The position numbers and the translations under genes were made by a program. From NCBI GenBank assembly GCA_020348385.1, contig CP070750.1, positions 1,350,738-1,414,737 of the forward strand: a DNA stretch of 64,000 bases, read 5' to 3'. This document shows, piece after piece, positions 8,996-16,091 of the stretch. Within the stretch, counting starts at the first letter, position 1, and each line of letters opens with the position of its first letter. The DNA is from Candidatus Aminicenantota bacterium (lineage in GTDB: Bacteria > Acidobacteriota > Aminicenantia > Aminicenantales > Aminicenantaceae). The notes under the pieces were generated by a model, which saw only the letters and a program-made list of their open reading frames with translations, was not told where the DNA came from and searched no databases.

Positions 8996-9566
8996 GGTTG
9001 CCTCCTTCCTGGGATAAGAAAGGTGCGATTTTTTTCCGGAGCATTTTTCTGGCCCTGTGTAGGCGGGAATCCACCGTTCCTGCGGAAAGCTTCAGAAATC
9101 CCGCGATCTCTTCATAGGAATGCCCCTGGATATCTCTCAGGGTTAAAATGACCTGATATTTTTCGGGAAGCGATTGTAAGGCTTGGTGCAAGAGCTTTTT
9201 TCTGTCGGCTGCTTCCTGCGCTTTTTCCTTTTTTTTAATCTCATCTTCCGATAGGGAAGATGAGATCTCCCTGCCCAGTGCATCGATGGAGACGTGCCGT
9301 TCTTTTGCGTGTTTCCGCAGATAGTCTTTGAAGTGATTGACAGCTATCCGGTAGAGCCATGTTCCGAGACCCGATTGGAACTTGAACCTTTCCAGTGCAT
9401 AATACACCTTGATGAAGACTTCCTGAGCCAGGTCATCAGCGGTCTCTCGATCTCTTGTGAAACTGTAAGCCAAGTTAAACACCTTTGTTTTGTATTTTTG
9501 GACGAGGAGGCCAAAGGCCTCTTCGTCTCCCTGCTTGCTCTTTTCGATCAGCCGGTTTTCTTCCAT
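8985..9566 (-). CDS. ECF (RpoE-type) RNA polymerase sigma factor
   Basis: 193 residues. Region 2 is clear (DRETADDLAQEVFIKVYYALERF, then GLGTWLYRIAVNHFKDYLRK) and region 4 carries a helix-turn-helix (GHSYEEIAGFLKLSAGTVDSRLHRARKMLRK). There is no region 1 or 3, as usual for the ECF class. It is the first gene of the minus-strand operon that encodes its own anti-sigma factor, a periplasmic sensor-like protein and a MacAB-TolC pump. A candidate ECF promoter lies just upstream at 9607-9634. It probably transcribes its own operon in response to envelope damage or an export substrate. Confidence 0.95.
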   Translation of the reverse strand: MEENRLIEKSKQGDEEAFGLLVQKYKTKVFNLAYSFTRDRETADDLAQEVFIKVYYALERFKFQSGLGTWLYRIAVNHFKDYLRKHAKERHVSIDALGREISSSLSEDEIKKKEKAQEAADRKKLLHQALQSLPEKYQVILTLRDIQGHSYEEIAGFLKLSAGTVDSRLHRARKMLRKKIAPFLSQEGGNHEM

Positions 9567-9584
9567 GAAAATCCATCTTTCCTT

Positions 9585-9634
9585 CTCCTCCGTGTACGTA
9601 CATTATTTAGACGGAGGAGGCGGGGAAATCTTCC
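9585..9634 (-). promoter_or_regulatory. Candidate ECF-type promoter overlapping a palindrome
   Basis: Read on the minus strand, GGAAG (9630-9634) and GTCTAA (9607-9612) are 17 bases apart, close to the GGAAC / GTC-AA pattern of many ECF promoters. The -10-like hexamer overlaps one arm of a perfect 9-bp inverted repeat, CTCCTCCGT (9585-9593) and ACGGAGGAG (9611-9619). If transcription starts near 9600 the full hairpin would not form in RNA, so the palindrome would act on DNA. If it starts further upstream, the hairpin would trap a ribosome-site-like GGAGGAG. Confidence 0.35.
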
Positions 9635-9746
9635 GTTTCCTATTTTACGCGATGGTCGGGCTTTTAGGAAGTGAAGGAACTGAATTTGAACAGATATACT
9701 TCTGATGTTTCTAACCAGAAAATCTTGAAATATATCTATTTTAGAG

Positions 9747-10115
9747 TTATTTCTTTTTGGCCGTCCACTCCATCGTGCCGAAATCTCCCATCTGGGCTTC
9801 ACCCGACATCGAGTCGCCTTCAACAGTTCCGCTATAGGATATGGTGAATTCTCCTCTTGGTGTGCTCCGTGTAATCGACCATTCGATTTTATTGCCTTTC
9901 ACGGTTCCTTCCGCTGTAACCTCTTCGCCCATCATTTGCATGGTCACCGTCAGTTTTTCGCCCTCTTGCTCAAAATGGATATCCGAGGTCCTCTCGCCTC
10001 TGGGAGACTGCGTGGTTATTTCCCAATCTCCTGTTACATTGACGTCCTGGGCATTCAACAGGAAGGGAATCATCATAAGGGAAAATAGTGCGATCACTGA
10101 GTACATTTTTTTCAT
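9747..10115 (-). CDS. Small exported beta-rich protein of unknown function
   Basis: About 122 residues from ATG 10115; I prefer this start because GGAGG stands five bases before it, overlapping the alternative ATG at 10127. A signal peptide (about 1-20, ending near LLNAQ) is followed by a short beta-strand-rich domain with alternating strands: VTGDWEITTQSPRGERT, EGEKLTVTMQMMGEEV, GTVKGNKIEWSI, FTISYSGTVEGDSMSGEAQMG. The pattern of paired strands with 'G-x-W' and 'G-T-V-x-G-x-x-M-x-G' recalls lipocalin-like small exported proteins. Function unknown. It lies just upstream of the sigma operon but about 180 bases away and has its own palindromic upstream site. Confidence 0.7.
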   Translation of the reverse strand: MKKMYSVIALFSLMMIPFLLNAQDVNVTGDWEITTQSPRGERTSDIHFEQEGEKLTVTMQMMGEEVTAEGTVKGNKIEWSITRSTPRGEFTISYSGTVEGDSMSGEAQMGDFGTMEWTAKKK

Positions 10116-10135
10116 TTTTTCCTCCATCCAAAGTT

Positions 10136-10155
10136 ATTTTGTGAAATCACAAAAT
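10136..10155. promoter_or_regulatory. Perfect palindrome, candidate operator
   Basis: ATTTTGTGA-AA-TCACAAAAT is a perfect inverted repeat with nine-base arms, 21 bases upstream of the start at 10115 and in the region shared with the divergent sdh operon. The half-site TTGTGA/TCACAA resembles CRP/FNR-family half-sites, but the spacing (two bases) is shorter than the usual six. It may therefore serve a different dimeric regulator. Confidence 0.45.
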
Positions 10156-10297
10156 TTAGACGAAAAGACTCGGATTTTCTTCCTTCACAAAAATTGTTTT
10201 CTTTTATTATTGGACCATTAAAAAGTCTCATTCATTCCACATCTCCTCATGATATTTGCATGTTCCTCTGATGGTAAGGGAAATTGTTTTTGACTTC

Positions 10298-10326
10298 TTG
10301 ACAATGGGGGCTCACTTTAATTTAAT
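10298..10326 (+). promoter_or_regulatory. Sigma-70-type promoter of the sdh operon
   Basis: TTGACA (10298-10303) and TTTAAT (10321-10326) are separated by 17 bases, and the sdhC start follows 27 bases later. This fits a housekeeping promoter driving the whole sdh-Rieske-cytochrome b series. Confidence 0.6.
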
Positions 10327-10353
10327 ATATCCTCCAGAAAAGGAGCACTTTTC

Positions 10354-10662
10354 ATGTTTATATGGGTTTTTCATCGTGTTTCAGGGTTGCTGCTCATATT
10401 TCTGCTGGGGATCAAGTTTCTCACATCCTTTTTCCTGATGACCAAGGATCAAAAGCCTGACTGGGCTCTTGTCCTTCACACCAATCCCTTTATCGACACT
10501 ATTTTGATCGTCTCCATCGTGTTTCATGCCTTTTATGGATTGAGGACCGTTATTATCGACCTGGGAGTCCGGAAAGAGAAACAGCTTTTTTGGGTGTTCA
10601 CTTCTCTCAGCATACTGGCCAGCACAGCCCTTCTTATCCTTTACTTCACCAGGAATTATTGA
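10354..10662 (+). CDS. sdhC: Succinate dehydrogenase cytochrome b subunit, SdhC-like
   Basis: 102 residues with three membrane helices. The N-terminal HRVSG and the later [15 protein letters not shown] match SdhC, where the first motif lies near the quinone site and the His of the second ligates heme b. Start ATG 10354 has AGGAG upstream, and its TGA overlaps the ATG of sdhA. A second anchor subunit (SdhD) is normally encoded next to it; none is seen here, so the anchor may be a homodimer or the partner may be elsewhere. It anchors the SdhAB head on the membrane and passes electrons to or from quinone. Confidence 0.85.
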   Translation: MFIWVFHRVSGLLLIFLLGIKFLTSFFLMTKDQKPDWALVLHTNPFIDTILIVSIVFHAFYGLRTVIIDLGVRKEKQLFWVFTSLSILASTALLILYFTRNY

Positions 10663-12359
10663 TGATCAGCCATGACATCCTTGTTGTCGGGGGCGGATTG
10701 GCCGGACTGGCGGCTGCCCTCAACAGCGATCCTGCGCTTTCGGTGGCCGTTGTGTCCAAAGTCCACCCTCTGCGCTCCCATTCTGTGGCCGCACAGGGAG
10801 GGATCAACGCGCCTTTGGGAAACAATCCCGATGCCAAGGATGACACCTGGGAAAAGCATGCCTTCGACACCATAAAGGGGAGCGATTATCTGGCCGACCA
10901 GGACTCGGCTGAAATGATGTGCCGTTTGGCCGCTCCCACTATTTACCAGCTGGATACACTGGGAGTGCCTTTCAGCAGGTTTCCGGGCGGAGTCATCGCT
11001 CAGAGACCCTTTGGAGGGGCCGGTTTTCCTCGGACATGCTATGCAGCGGATCGAACGGGACTGGTGATCTTACACACGCTGTATGAACATTCCATCCGAA
11101 AAAACGTTCAATTTTATAACGAATGGTTCGTGACCAAGCTTGTCGTGGATGACGGGAAATGTTTGGGGGTGGTGGTATACGACCTGGCTTCAGGGGAGAT
11201 CATCCCAGTCAAAGCGCGAGCAGTGATTTTTGCCACCGGGGGTTATGGCCGGGTGTATTTGAAAACGACCAATGCCTTCATCAATCATGGAAGTGGTATC
11301 GGGATAGCCTATCGAGCCGGTGTGCCGCTCCAGGACCTGGAGTTTGTGCAGTTCCATCCCACATCCCTTTTCGGGAAGAATATTTTGATCACAGAGGGTG
11401 CCAGGGGAGAAGGCGGGTATCTGGTGAACAACCAGGGAAAACGGTTCATGGAAGATTATGCGCCTGTGGCCTTGGAACTTGCCCCGCGGGATATCGTGGC
11501 CCGTGCCATTCAGACAGAAGTGGACGAGGGGCGGGGTTATGAAAAGGAATATGTGCACCTGGACCTCCGGCATATCGGAGCCGAAAAGATAAAAAAGAGA
11601 TTGCCAGGCATCCGCGAGATCTGCCATAATTTTGCCTCCTTGGATCCGATCGACACGCCCATCCCGATCCAGCCGGCACAACACTATTCGATGGGGGGGA
11701 TCGATGTGGATGAGTCCTGTGCCTCCACAGTGGAGGGTTTTTTTGCAGCGGGGGAGTGTGCCTGTGTGAGTGTGCATGGGGCTAACCGGTTAGGAGGAAA
11801 TTCTCTTCTGGATACCGTCGTGTTCGGTAAAGTCGCCGGCGAGGAGGCCTCCCGGAGGATGAAGAATCTGAGCGGGAGCAAAAAGGCTGAAAAACTCCTC
11901 CAGGATGAAGTCGTAAAATTAAAAAGCCGGATCACCGCTTGGCAGAGCCGAGATTCGGGCATAAAAGTCCATCGCCTTTTGGATCGTTTGAAAAACATCA
12001 TGAGTGATAGAGTCGGCATCTTCCGCAATAAAAAGGAACTGGCTGCAGCCCTGCAGGAGATTGCGATGGTGCGCGATGATTACAAGGAAGCCTATATTTC
12101 GGGCGATTGCCTCCGGTACAGCCAGGAGCTGGTGAACATCATCGAGTTCGCCTCCATGCTGGACCTGGCAGAAGTTATCACCCTCGGAGGCTTTAACCGG
12201 GAGGAGACGCGCGGATCTCATTTTCGGACAGACTTTCCCAAACGGAACGATAAGGACTGGCTAAAACACACGATGGTCAAATATGAGGGTGGCAAACCTT
12301 GCATCAGCTATGCCGATGTCAAAATCGATAAATACGAACCGAAAGAAAGAAAGTATTGA
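10662..12359 (+). CDS. sdhA: Succinate dehydrogenase/fumarate reductase flavoprotein subunit
   Basis: 565 residues. The N-terminal FAD-binding GGGLAG (10-15) is followed by [14 protein letters not shown], in which His40 is the residue that holds FAD covalently. The active-site region reads QFHPTSLFG and [19 protein letters not shown], with the catalytic Arg. C-terminal [16 protein letters not shown] closes the FAD domain. I chose ATG 10662, which overlaps the sdhC stop and has AGGA upstream; an open frame extends further upstream without meaning. It oxidises succinate to fumarate (or the reverse) and hands electrons to SdhB. Confidence 0.96.
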   Translation: MISHDILVVGGGLAGLAAALNSDPALSVAVVSKVHPLRSHSVAAQGGINAPLGNNPDAKDDTWEKHAFDTIKGSDYLADQDSAEMMCRLAAPTIYQLDTLGVPFSRFPGGVIAQRPFGGAGFPRTCYAADRTGLVILHTLYEHSIRKNVQFYNEWFVTKLVVDDGKCLGVVVYDLASGEIIPVKARAVIFATGGYGRVYLKTTNAFINHGSGIGIAYRAGVPLQDLEFVQFHPTSLFGKNILITEGARGEGGYLVNNQGKRFMEDYAPVALELAPRDIVARAIQTEVDEGRGYEKEYVHLDLRHIGAEKIKKRLPGIREICHNFASLDPIDTPIPIQPAQHYSMGGIDVDESCASTVEGFFAAGECACVSVHGANRLGGNSLLDTVVFGKVAGEEASRRMKNLSGSKKAEKLLQDEVVKLKSRITAWQSRDSGIKVHRLLDRLKNIMSDRVGIFRNKKELAAALQEIAMVRDDYKEAYISGDCLRYSQELVNIIEFASMLDLAEVITLGGFNREETRGSHFRTDFPKRNDKDWLKHTMVKYEGGKPCISYADVKIDKYEPKERKY

Positions 12360-12367
12360 CTAGAAAA

Positions 12368-13093
12368 ATGGAATATATTTTTCGCATATTGAGATTCGAC
12401 CCCAAAAAGGACGAATCTCCGTATTTCCAGGATTTTTCCTACGAAAGTGTGGAAAAAACGTCTGTGCTGGAAGCGTTGATGGATATCCGGAACGACCAAG
12501 ATGGTGCCCTTTCCCTCAGGTACAGCTGCCGGGAAGCCATTTGCGGGTCATGCGCTATGGTGATCAACGGGAATTTTGACCTGGCCTGCCGCACCAACCT
12601 GGATTCGCTGAAGTCTTCCCTGGTCGTGGTCGAACCATTGCCCAATCTGGATATACAGAAAGACTTGGTGGTCGATATGGACCCGTTCTGGGAAGCGCTC
12701 CAGAAGATCGAGCCCTATCTCCACGGCGAAAAAATAGAGTCAACCGAGGGTCATCTGGTCGATGATCATGATATGGACCGGATATTCCAGTTCGTCAACT
12801 GCATCATGTGCGGGAGTTGTTATGCCGCATGCCCGGTTGCCTCACGGGATGAAAGATATCTGGGGCCGGCAGCCTTAGCCAAGCTTTTTCGTTTCGTCAG
12901 GGATCCCAGGGACATCAGGCCCTTTGCCAACTGGTCTCGAGTGAACACCGAGGCCGGTGTGTGGGGATGTGACACCATATTCGCATGCAATGAGGCTTGC
13001 CCGAAGGATGTCCGGCCTGCCGATGGCATAGAAGCCCTAAGAAGAAAAATGGTGGTGGAAAAAATCAAAAGTCTTTTTCGGTTGGGAAGATGA
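12368..13093 (+). CDS. sdhB: Succinate dehydrogenase/fumarate reductase iron-sulfur subunit
   Basis: About 241 residues from ATG 12368; an in-frame TTG at 12356, overlapping the sdhA stop, is an alternative. The [2Fe-2S] ligands are Cys54, 59, 62 and 74 (CREAICGSC...C). Two further clusters are set by CIMCGSCYAACPVA and the later GCDTIFACNEACPKD. It lies between SdhA and the membrane anchor in the complex and wires FADH2 to the quinone site. Its stop overlaps the Rieske gene start. Confidence 0.95.
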   Translation: MEYIFRILRFDPKKDESPYFQDFSYESVEKTSVLEALMDIRNDQDGALSLRYSCREAICGSCAMVINGNFDLACRTNLDSLKSSLVVVEPLPNLDIQKDLVVDMDPFWEALQKIEPYLHGEKIESTEGHLVDDHDMDRIFQFVNCIMCGSCYAACPVASRDERYLGPAALAKLFRFVRDPRDIRPFANWSRVNTEAGVWGCDTIFACNEACPKDVRPADGIEALRRKMVVEKIKSLFRLGR

Positions 13094-13548
13094 AATTAAA
13101 ACATTCGCTTTTTACCAGGCGTCAATTTCTCAACGGACTGATCGGCGGATGGGTGGGGGCTTTTTTAGCTTCATTGGTCTACCCGGTCGTGAAATTTATT
13201 TTTCCCCCTTACAAGGAACCGGATGAGGTGATTCTTCCCCTTTCGGATTTCCAAGATATGCCCCCCAATTCGGTAAAAAACTTTGCTTGGGGAAGCAAAT
13301 TGGGCTTGGTGAAAAAAAACGACGACGGCACGCATTTCGCTTTTGTCGGTGTCTGCACCCATCTGGATTGCAACGTGGCCTATATGGACGATCAGAGGAA
13401 GTTTTTTTGCGCCTGCCATGACGGTTGGTATGATGAAAACGGGATCAATATCGGCGGGCCTCCCCCCACACCGCTCCGGAGGCTTACTCTTGTTATTACT
13501 GAAGAGGAGATGATCGTCAAAAAAGAGAGCCCGGAGGAAACCTCATGA
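13090..13548 (+). CDS. Rieske [2Fe-2S] protein of a cytochrome bc complex
   Basis: 152 residues from ATG 13090, which overlaps the sdhB stop. The N-terminus has a twin-arginine-like TRRQFLNG followed by a membrane helix (about 15-37), the usual Tat-inserted anchor. Box I is CTHLDC (Cys89, His91, Cys94) and box II CACHDGWYD (Cys107, Cys109, His110): Cys89, His91, Cys107 and His110 hold the cluster, and Cys94-Cys109 would form the disulfide. The final GGPPPTPLRRL is typical of b6f-like Rieske proteins. Partner of the cytochrome b encoded four bases before its own stop. Confidence 0.95.
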   Translation: MKLKHSLFTRRQFLNGLIGGWVGAFLASLVYPVVKFIFPPYKEPDEVILPLSDFQDMPPNSVKNFAWGSKLGLVKKNDDGTHFAFVGVCTHLDCNVAYMDDQRKFFCACHDGWYDENGINIGGPPPTPLRRLTLVITEEEMIVKKESPEETS

Positions 13549-14606
13549 AAAAGGGACTCCAGACCTGGTTGGATGAACGGTTCGGATTGTCCGGGATCAC
13601 GGATTTTATGACAAAAAAGACAGTTCCCCTGCACAAGCACACCGTTTGGTATTACACGGGAAGTGCCATTCTGTTGTTTTTTGCCATCCAGGTTGTCACC
13701 GGATTCATGCTGATCCTGTATTACAAACCAACGCTGGAGATGGCGAATGCCAGTGTTGCGCGGATCATGACGGAAATTCCCCTTGGTTGGATCATCCGGT
13801 CTGTCCACAGCTGGGCCTCCTCCTTCATGATCGCTTTTGTTTTTGTTCATCTGTTGAGCATTTGGATCGCCAAGTCCTACAGAAGACCCAGGGAATTGAC
13901 CTGGATGAGCGGTGTTTTGCTCTTGTTCATATCCCTGTTTTTTGGATTCACGGGATACCTTCTTCCCTGGGATGACCTGTCCTTTTCCGCCACAAAGGTG
14001 GGCACGGACATCCCGCGTGCCATTCCTGTGGTGGGAGCTTGGGTGACCAAACTGTTGCGGGGCGGAGAGGATGTGACCGGAGATACCCTGACACGTTTTT
14101 TTGGCATCCATGTGTGCATGCTCCCTGTTTTCCTTTTTATCCTTCTAGCTGTCCACATCTACCTGGTGCAAAAACAGGGGATGAGTCTTCCCCTCGAGGC
14201 CGAGGACAATCAGGAAAAGGTAAAAGAAATTCCCTTTTGGCCTAATTTTGTTTTCCGCGAGATGATCGTCTGGCTTTTGCTGATCGGGATCCTTTTTTCG
14301 GTGGCCATATTTTTCCCTCCTTCCCTTGAGAAGGCCGCCGATGTGATGGCCCCAGCTCCTGAGGGAATAAAACCTGAGTGGTATTTTTTGTTTCTGTTCC
14401 AGACCCTGAAGATCTTTCCCGCCCATGTGCTTTTCGTGAGCGGAGAGACGTTGGCCGTTCTGCTGATGCTTTTTGCCGTTGTTATGTTCTTTTTTCTCCC
14501 GTTTTTCGACAACAAACCGACCGGAACCAAGGGGAAAGTCATCACGCTTCTCGCTTATGTCTTTATCCTTTACGCCCTCATCATGTCTGTCTGGAGTTTG
14601 CTGTGA
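13545..14606 (+). CDS. Cytochrome b of a bc/b6f-type complex (b6 and subunit IV fused)
   Basis: 353 residues. The N-terminal part is b6-like with four heme His in two helices: HSWASSFMIAFVFVH (14 apart) and HVCMLPVFLFILLAVH (15 apart; the longer second spacing is the b6f/Gram-positive form). The C-terminal half equals subunit IV and contains PEWYFLFLFQTLK, the PEWY quinol-oxidation motif. Sits after the Rieske gene with a four-base overlap. Oxidises quinol on the outer side of the membrane. No cytochrome c1 or f gene is nearby, so the final electron acceptor is unclear. Confidence 0.94.
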   Translation: MKKGLQTWLDERFGLSGITDFMTKKTVPLHKHTVWYYTGSAILLFFAIQVVTGFMLILYYKPTLEMANASVARIMTEIPLGWIIRSVHSWASSFMIAFVFVHLLSIWIAKSYRRPRELTWMSGVLLLFISLFFGFTGYLLPWDDLSFSATKVGTDIPRAIPVVGAWVTKLLRGGEDVTGDTLTRFFGIHVCMLPVFLFILLAVHIYLVQKQGMSLPLEAEDNQEKVKEIPFWPNFVFREMIVWLLLIGILFSVAIFFPPSLEKAADVMAPAPEGIKPEWYFLFLFQTLKIFPAHVLFVSGETLAVLLMLFAVVMFFFLPFFDNKPTGTKGKVITLLAYVFILYALIMSVWSLL

Positions 14607-14911
14607 TTTTGAAAAAGCCTTCTTTTCTTTTCATTGTCTGCTTTTTTCTGGTCTTTTTGGCGTGGGTCGGTACTCCCATTTGCCTCAGCCAGCAGGAAGC
14701 AGAACAATCGGTGACGAGCAATCCTCAGGAAAAACAGGAACCGGAAAAGATCATTGGGGCTCCCCAGGACGCCAAACAGAAGATGGGCATTTGGGTGTTT
14801 GTTGGCTGGATGTGGATTTCTGTTCTTGTGCTTATCTTTTTCCTGCGACTGAAGATCAAAGAAGTCGACAGATTGTGTCAACTCCGGTTTTTTTCAGCCA
14901 AAAAAGACTAA
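14603..14911 (+). CDS. Small membrane protein of the cytochrome b operon
   Basis: About 102 residues from a GTG at 14603 that overlaps the cytochrome b stop; TTG 14609 is an alternative. It has an N-terminal hydrophobic segment (about 7-27), a hydrophilic stretch rich in Gln/Glu, and a second membrane helix (about 64-84, MGIWVFVGWMWISVLVLIFF) followed by a basic tail. No CxxCH heme motif is present. Not recognised; its position suggests an accessory subunit or assembly factor of the Rieske/cytochrome b complex. Confidence 0.6.
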   Translation: MILKKPSFLFIVCFFLVFLAWVGTPICLSQQEAEQSVTSNPQEKQEPEKIIGAPQDAKQKMGIWVFVGWMWISVLVLIFFLRLKIKEVDRLCQLRFFSAKKD

Positions 14912-15169
14912 CTTCCCTTTCATCAGATCCTTTTGGTTTTTTCCTTCTGGGAAAACTTGCTTTATCGAAAAAAGTCATCAGGTATATCCGCAGCGTCATT
15001 GTGGATCTTGTCTTCTCGAGATGTCCTTCCAGGGAATCCGACAAAGTAGGACGGAGGACGGCGAGGTTGTATTGAGCCCGACTGTACCAAAGGGTGGGAG
15101 ATCCGACTTTTTTCTTTTTAAAGCTTGGATTGTGTGAAAATTTCCCCGGTTATTTCGTCCTGTGTATAG

Positions 15170-15922
15170 GTGAGCAATATTTTGCGCTTGAAGGAAATGG
15201 ATAAAAGCCAGGATCAAACGCAGGGACACCGCCAGAGATTGCAAAAGAGATTTCTTAAGGGGGGCCTGAATGGATTTTTGGATTATGAGGTTGTGGAGCT
15301 GCTGCTCACTCTTGGCACCCCGAGGAGGGATTGCAAAAAGCTGGCCAAACAGGCCATGGGCAAGTTCAAGATGTTGAGACATGTGCTGGAGGCGGGCGAG
15401 GACGAACTCCAGGAGATCAAAGGTATCGGCCCGAAGAACATTTTTGGTATTAAACTCGTTCAAGAGGTTTCACGGCGTTTTCTTCGAGAAAAGATGATGA
15501 ACCAGCCGATCTGTCAGTCTTCGCGGGAAGTATTCGACTATTTGTACCATTCTCTAAGGGATGCAAAAAAAGAAAAGTTCAAAACCATTTTTTTGGATGC
15601 GAAAAATCGGATCATTGAGGAGGAGACATTTTTCGAGGGGACGGTGGACACGAGCGTGGTCTATCCTCGGGAAATTCTGAAAAATGCCCTTCGATACAAT
15701 GCATCTGCCGTTATCTTTGTCCACAATCATCCCTCGGGCGATCCTCAGCCTTCTGAAAGCGACCGGGAGATCACCAAGGAGCTGGTGTTTGCGGCGAGCA
15801 CAATGCAGCTGAAGGTGCTGGATCACATCATCATCGGCAACAACCGATATTTCAGCTTTGCCGACCGTGGCTTCATCGAGGACTACGAATTTCTCCTCCA
15901 GGATTTGAAAAGAAGGATCTGA
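15170..15922 (+). CDS. radC: RadC family JAB-domain protein
   Basis: 250 residues from GTG 15170, or 241 from ATG 15197 (which has GAAGGAA very close). The N-terminal helix-hairpin-helix part includes EIKGIGPKNIFGIKL, and the C-terminal MPN/JAB domain has the metal motif HNHPSGDPQPSESD (HxHPSGxxxPSxxD), with the preceding Glu-containing strand. The family was linked to DNA repair by name, but its actual activity is not settled; it is a presumed zinc hydrolase. Preceded by about 260 bases with no recognised gene. Confidence 0.9.
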   Translation: MSNILRLKEMDKSQDQTQGHRQRLQKRFLKGGLNGFLDYEVVELLLTLGTPRRDCKKLAKQAMGKFKMLRHVLEAGEDELQEIKGIGPKNIFGIKLVQEVSRRFLREKMMNQPICQSSREVFDYLYHSLRDAKKEKFKTIFLDAKNRIIEEETFFEGTVDTSVVYPREILKNALRYNASAVIFVHNHPSGDPQPSESDREITKELVFAASTMQLKVLDHIIIGNNRYFSFADRGFIEDYEFLLQDLKRRI

Positions 15923-15927
15923 TATCA

Positions 15928-16010
15928 GTCAAGCAAGCTGAAGCGTCAGCCCGGTTATTGTGCCCCTTGCCCGCTCGTCTCCGGATGGCTTCCTATTCAG
16001 CTTGCCTGAC
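15928..16010 (+). other. Long inverted repeat upstream of formate-THF ligase gene
   Basis: Arms GTCAAGCAAGCTGAA (15928-15942) and TTCAGCTTGCCTGAC (15996-16010) pair at 14 of 15 positions around a 53-base loop that is itself C/G-rich. It begins five bases after the radC stop and ends 82 bases before fhs. No T-run follows, so it is not a standard terminator. It could be an mRNA-stability element, a leader structure for fhs or a repeat. It does not match the THF riboswitch pattern I know. Confidence 0.5.
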
Positions 16011-16091
16011 TTCAATGCTGGGAGGGAGGAATGAAAAGAAAAGATTGTCAAACACCTTTGTGAAAGGTAAACTCATACCGAGGAGACCGAT

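Noticed and set aside
14912-15169. Possible small RNA between the cytochrome b operon and radC
   Set aside because: Scanned for SRP-RNA, 6S-like and terminator patterns; only weak pairing and no hallmark sequence was found.
15928-16010. THF riboswitch before fhs
   Set aside because: The fixed sequences of the known THF aptamers are not present, although a large stem is.
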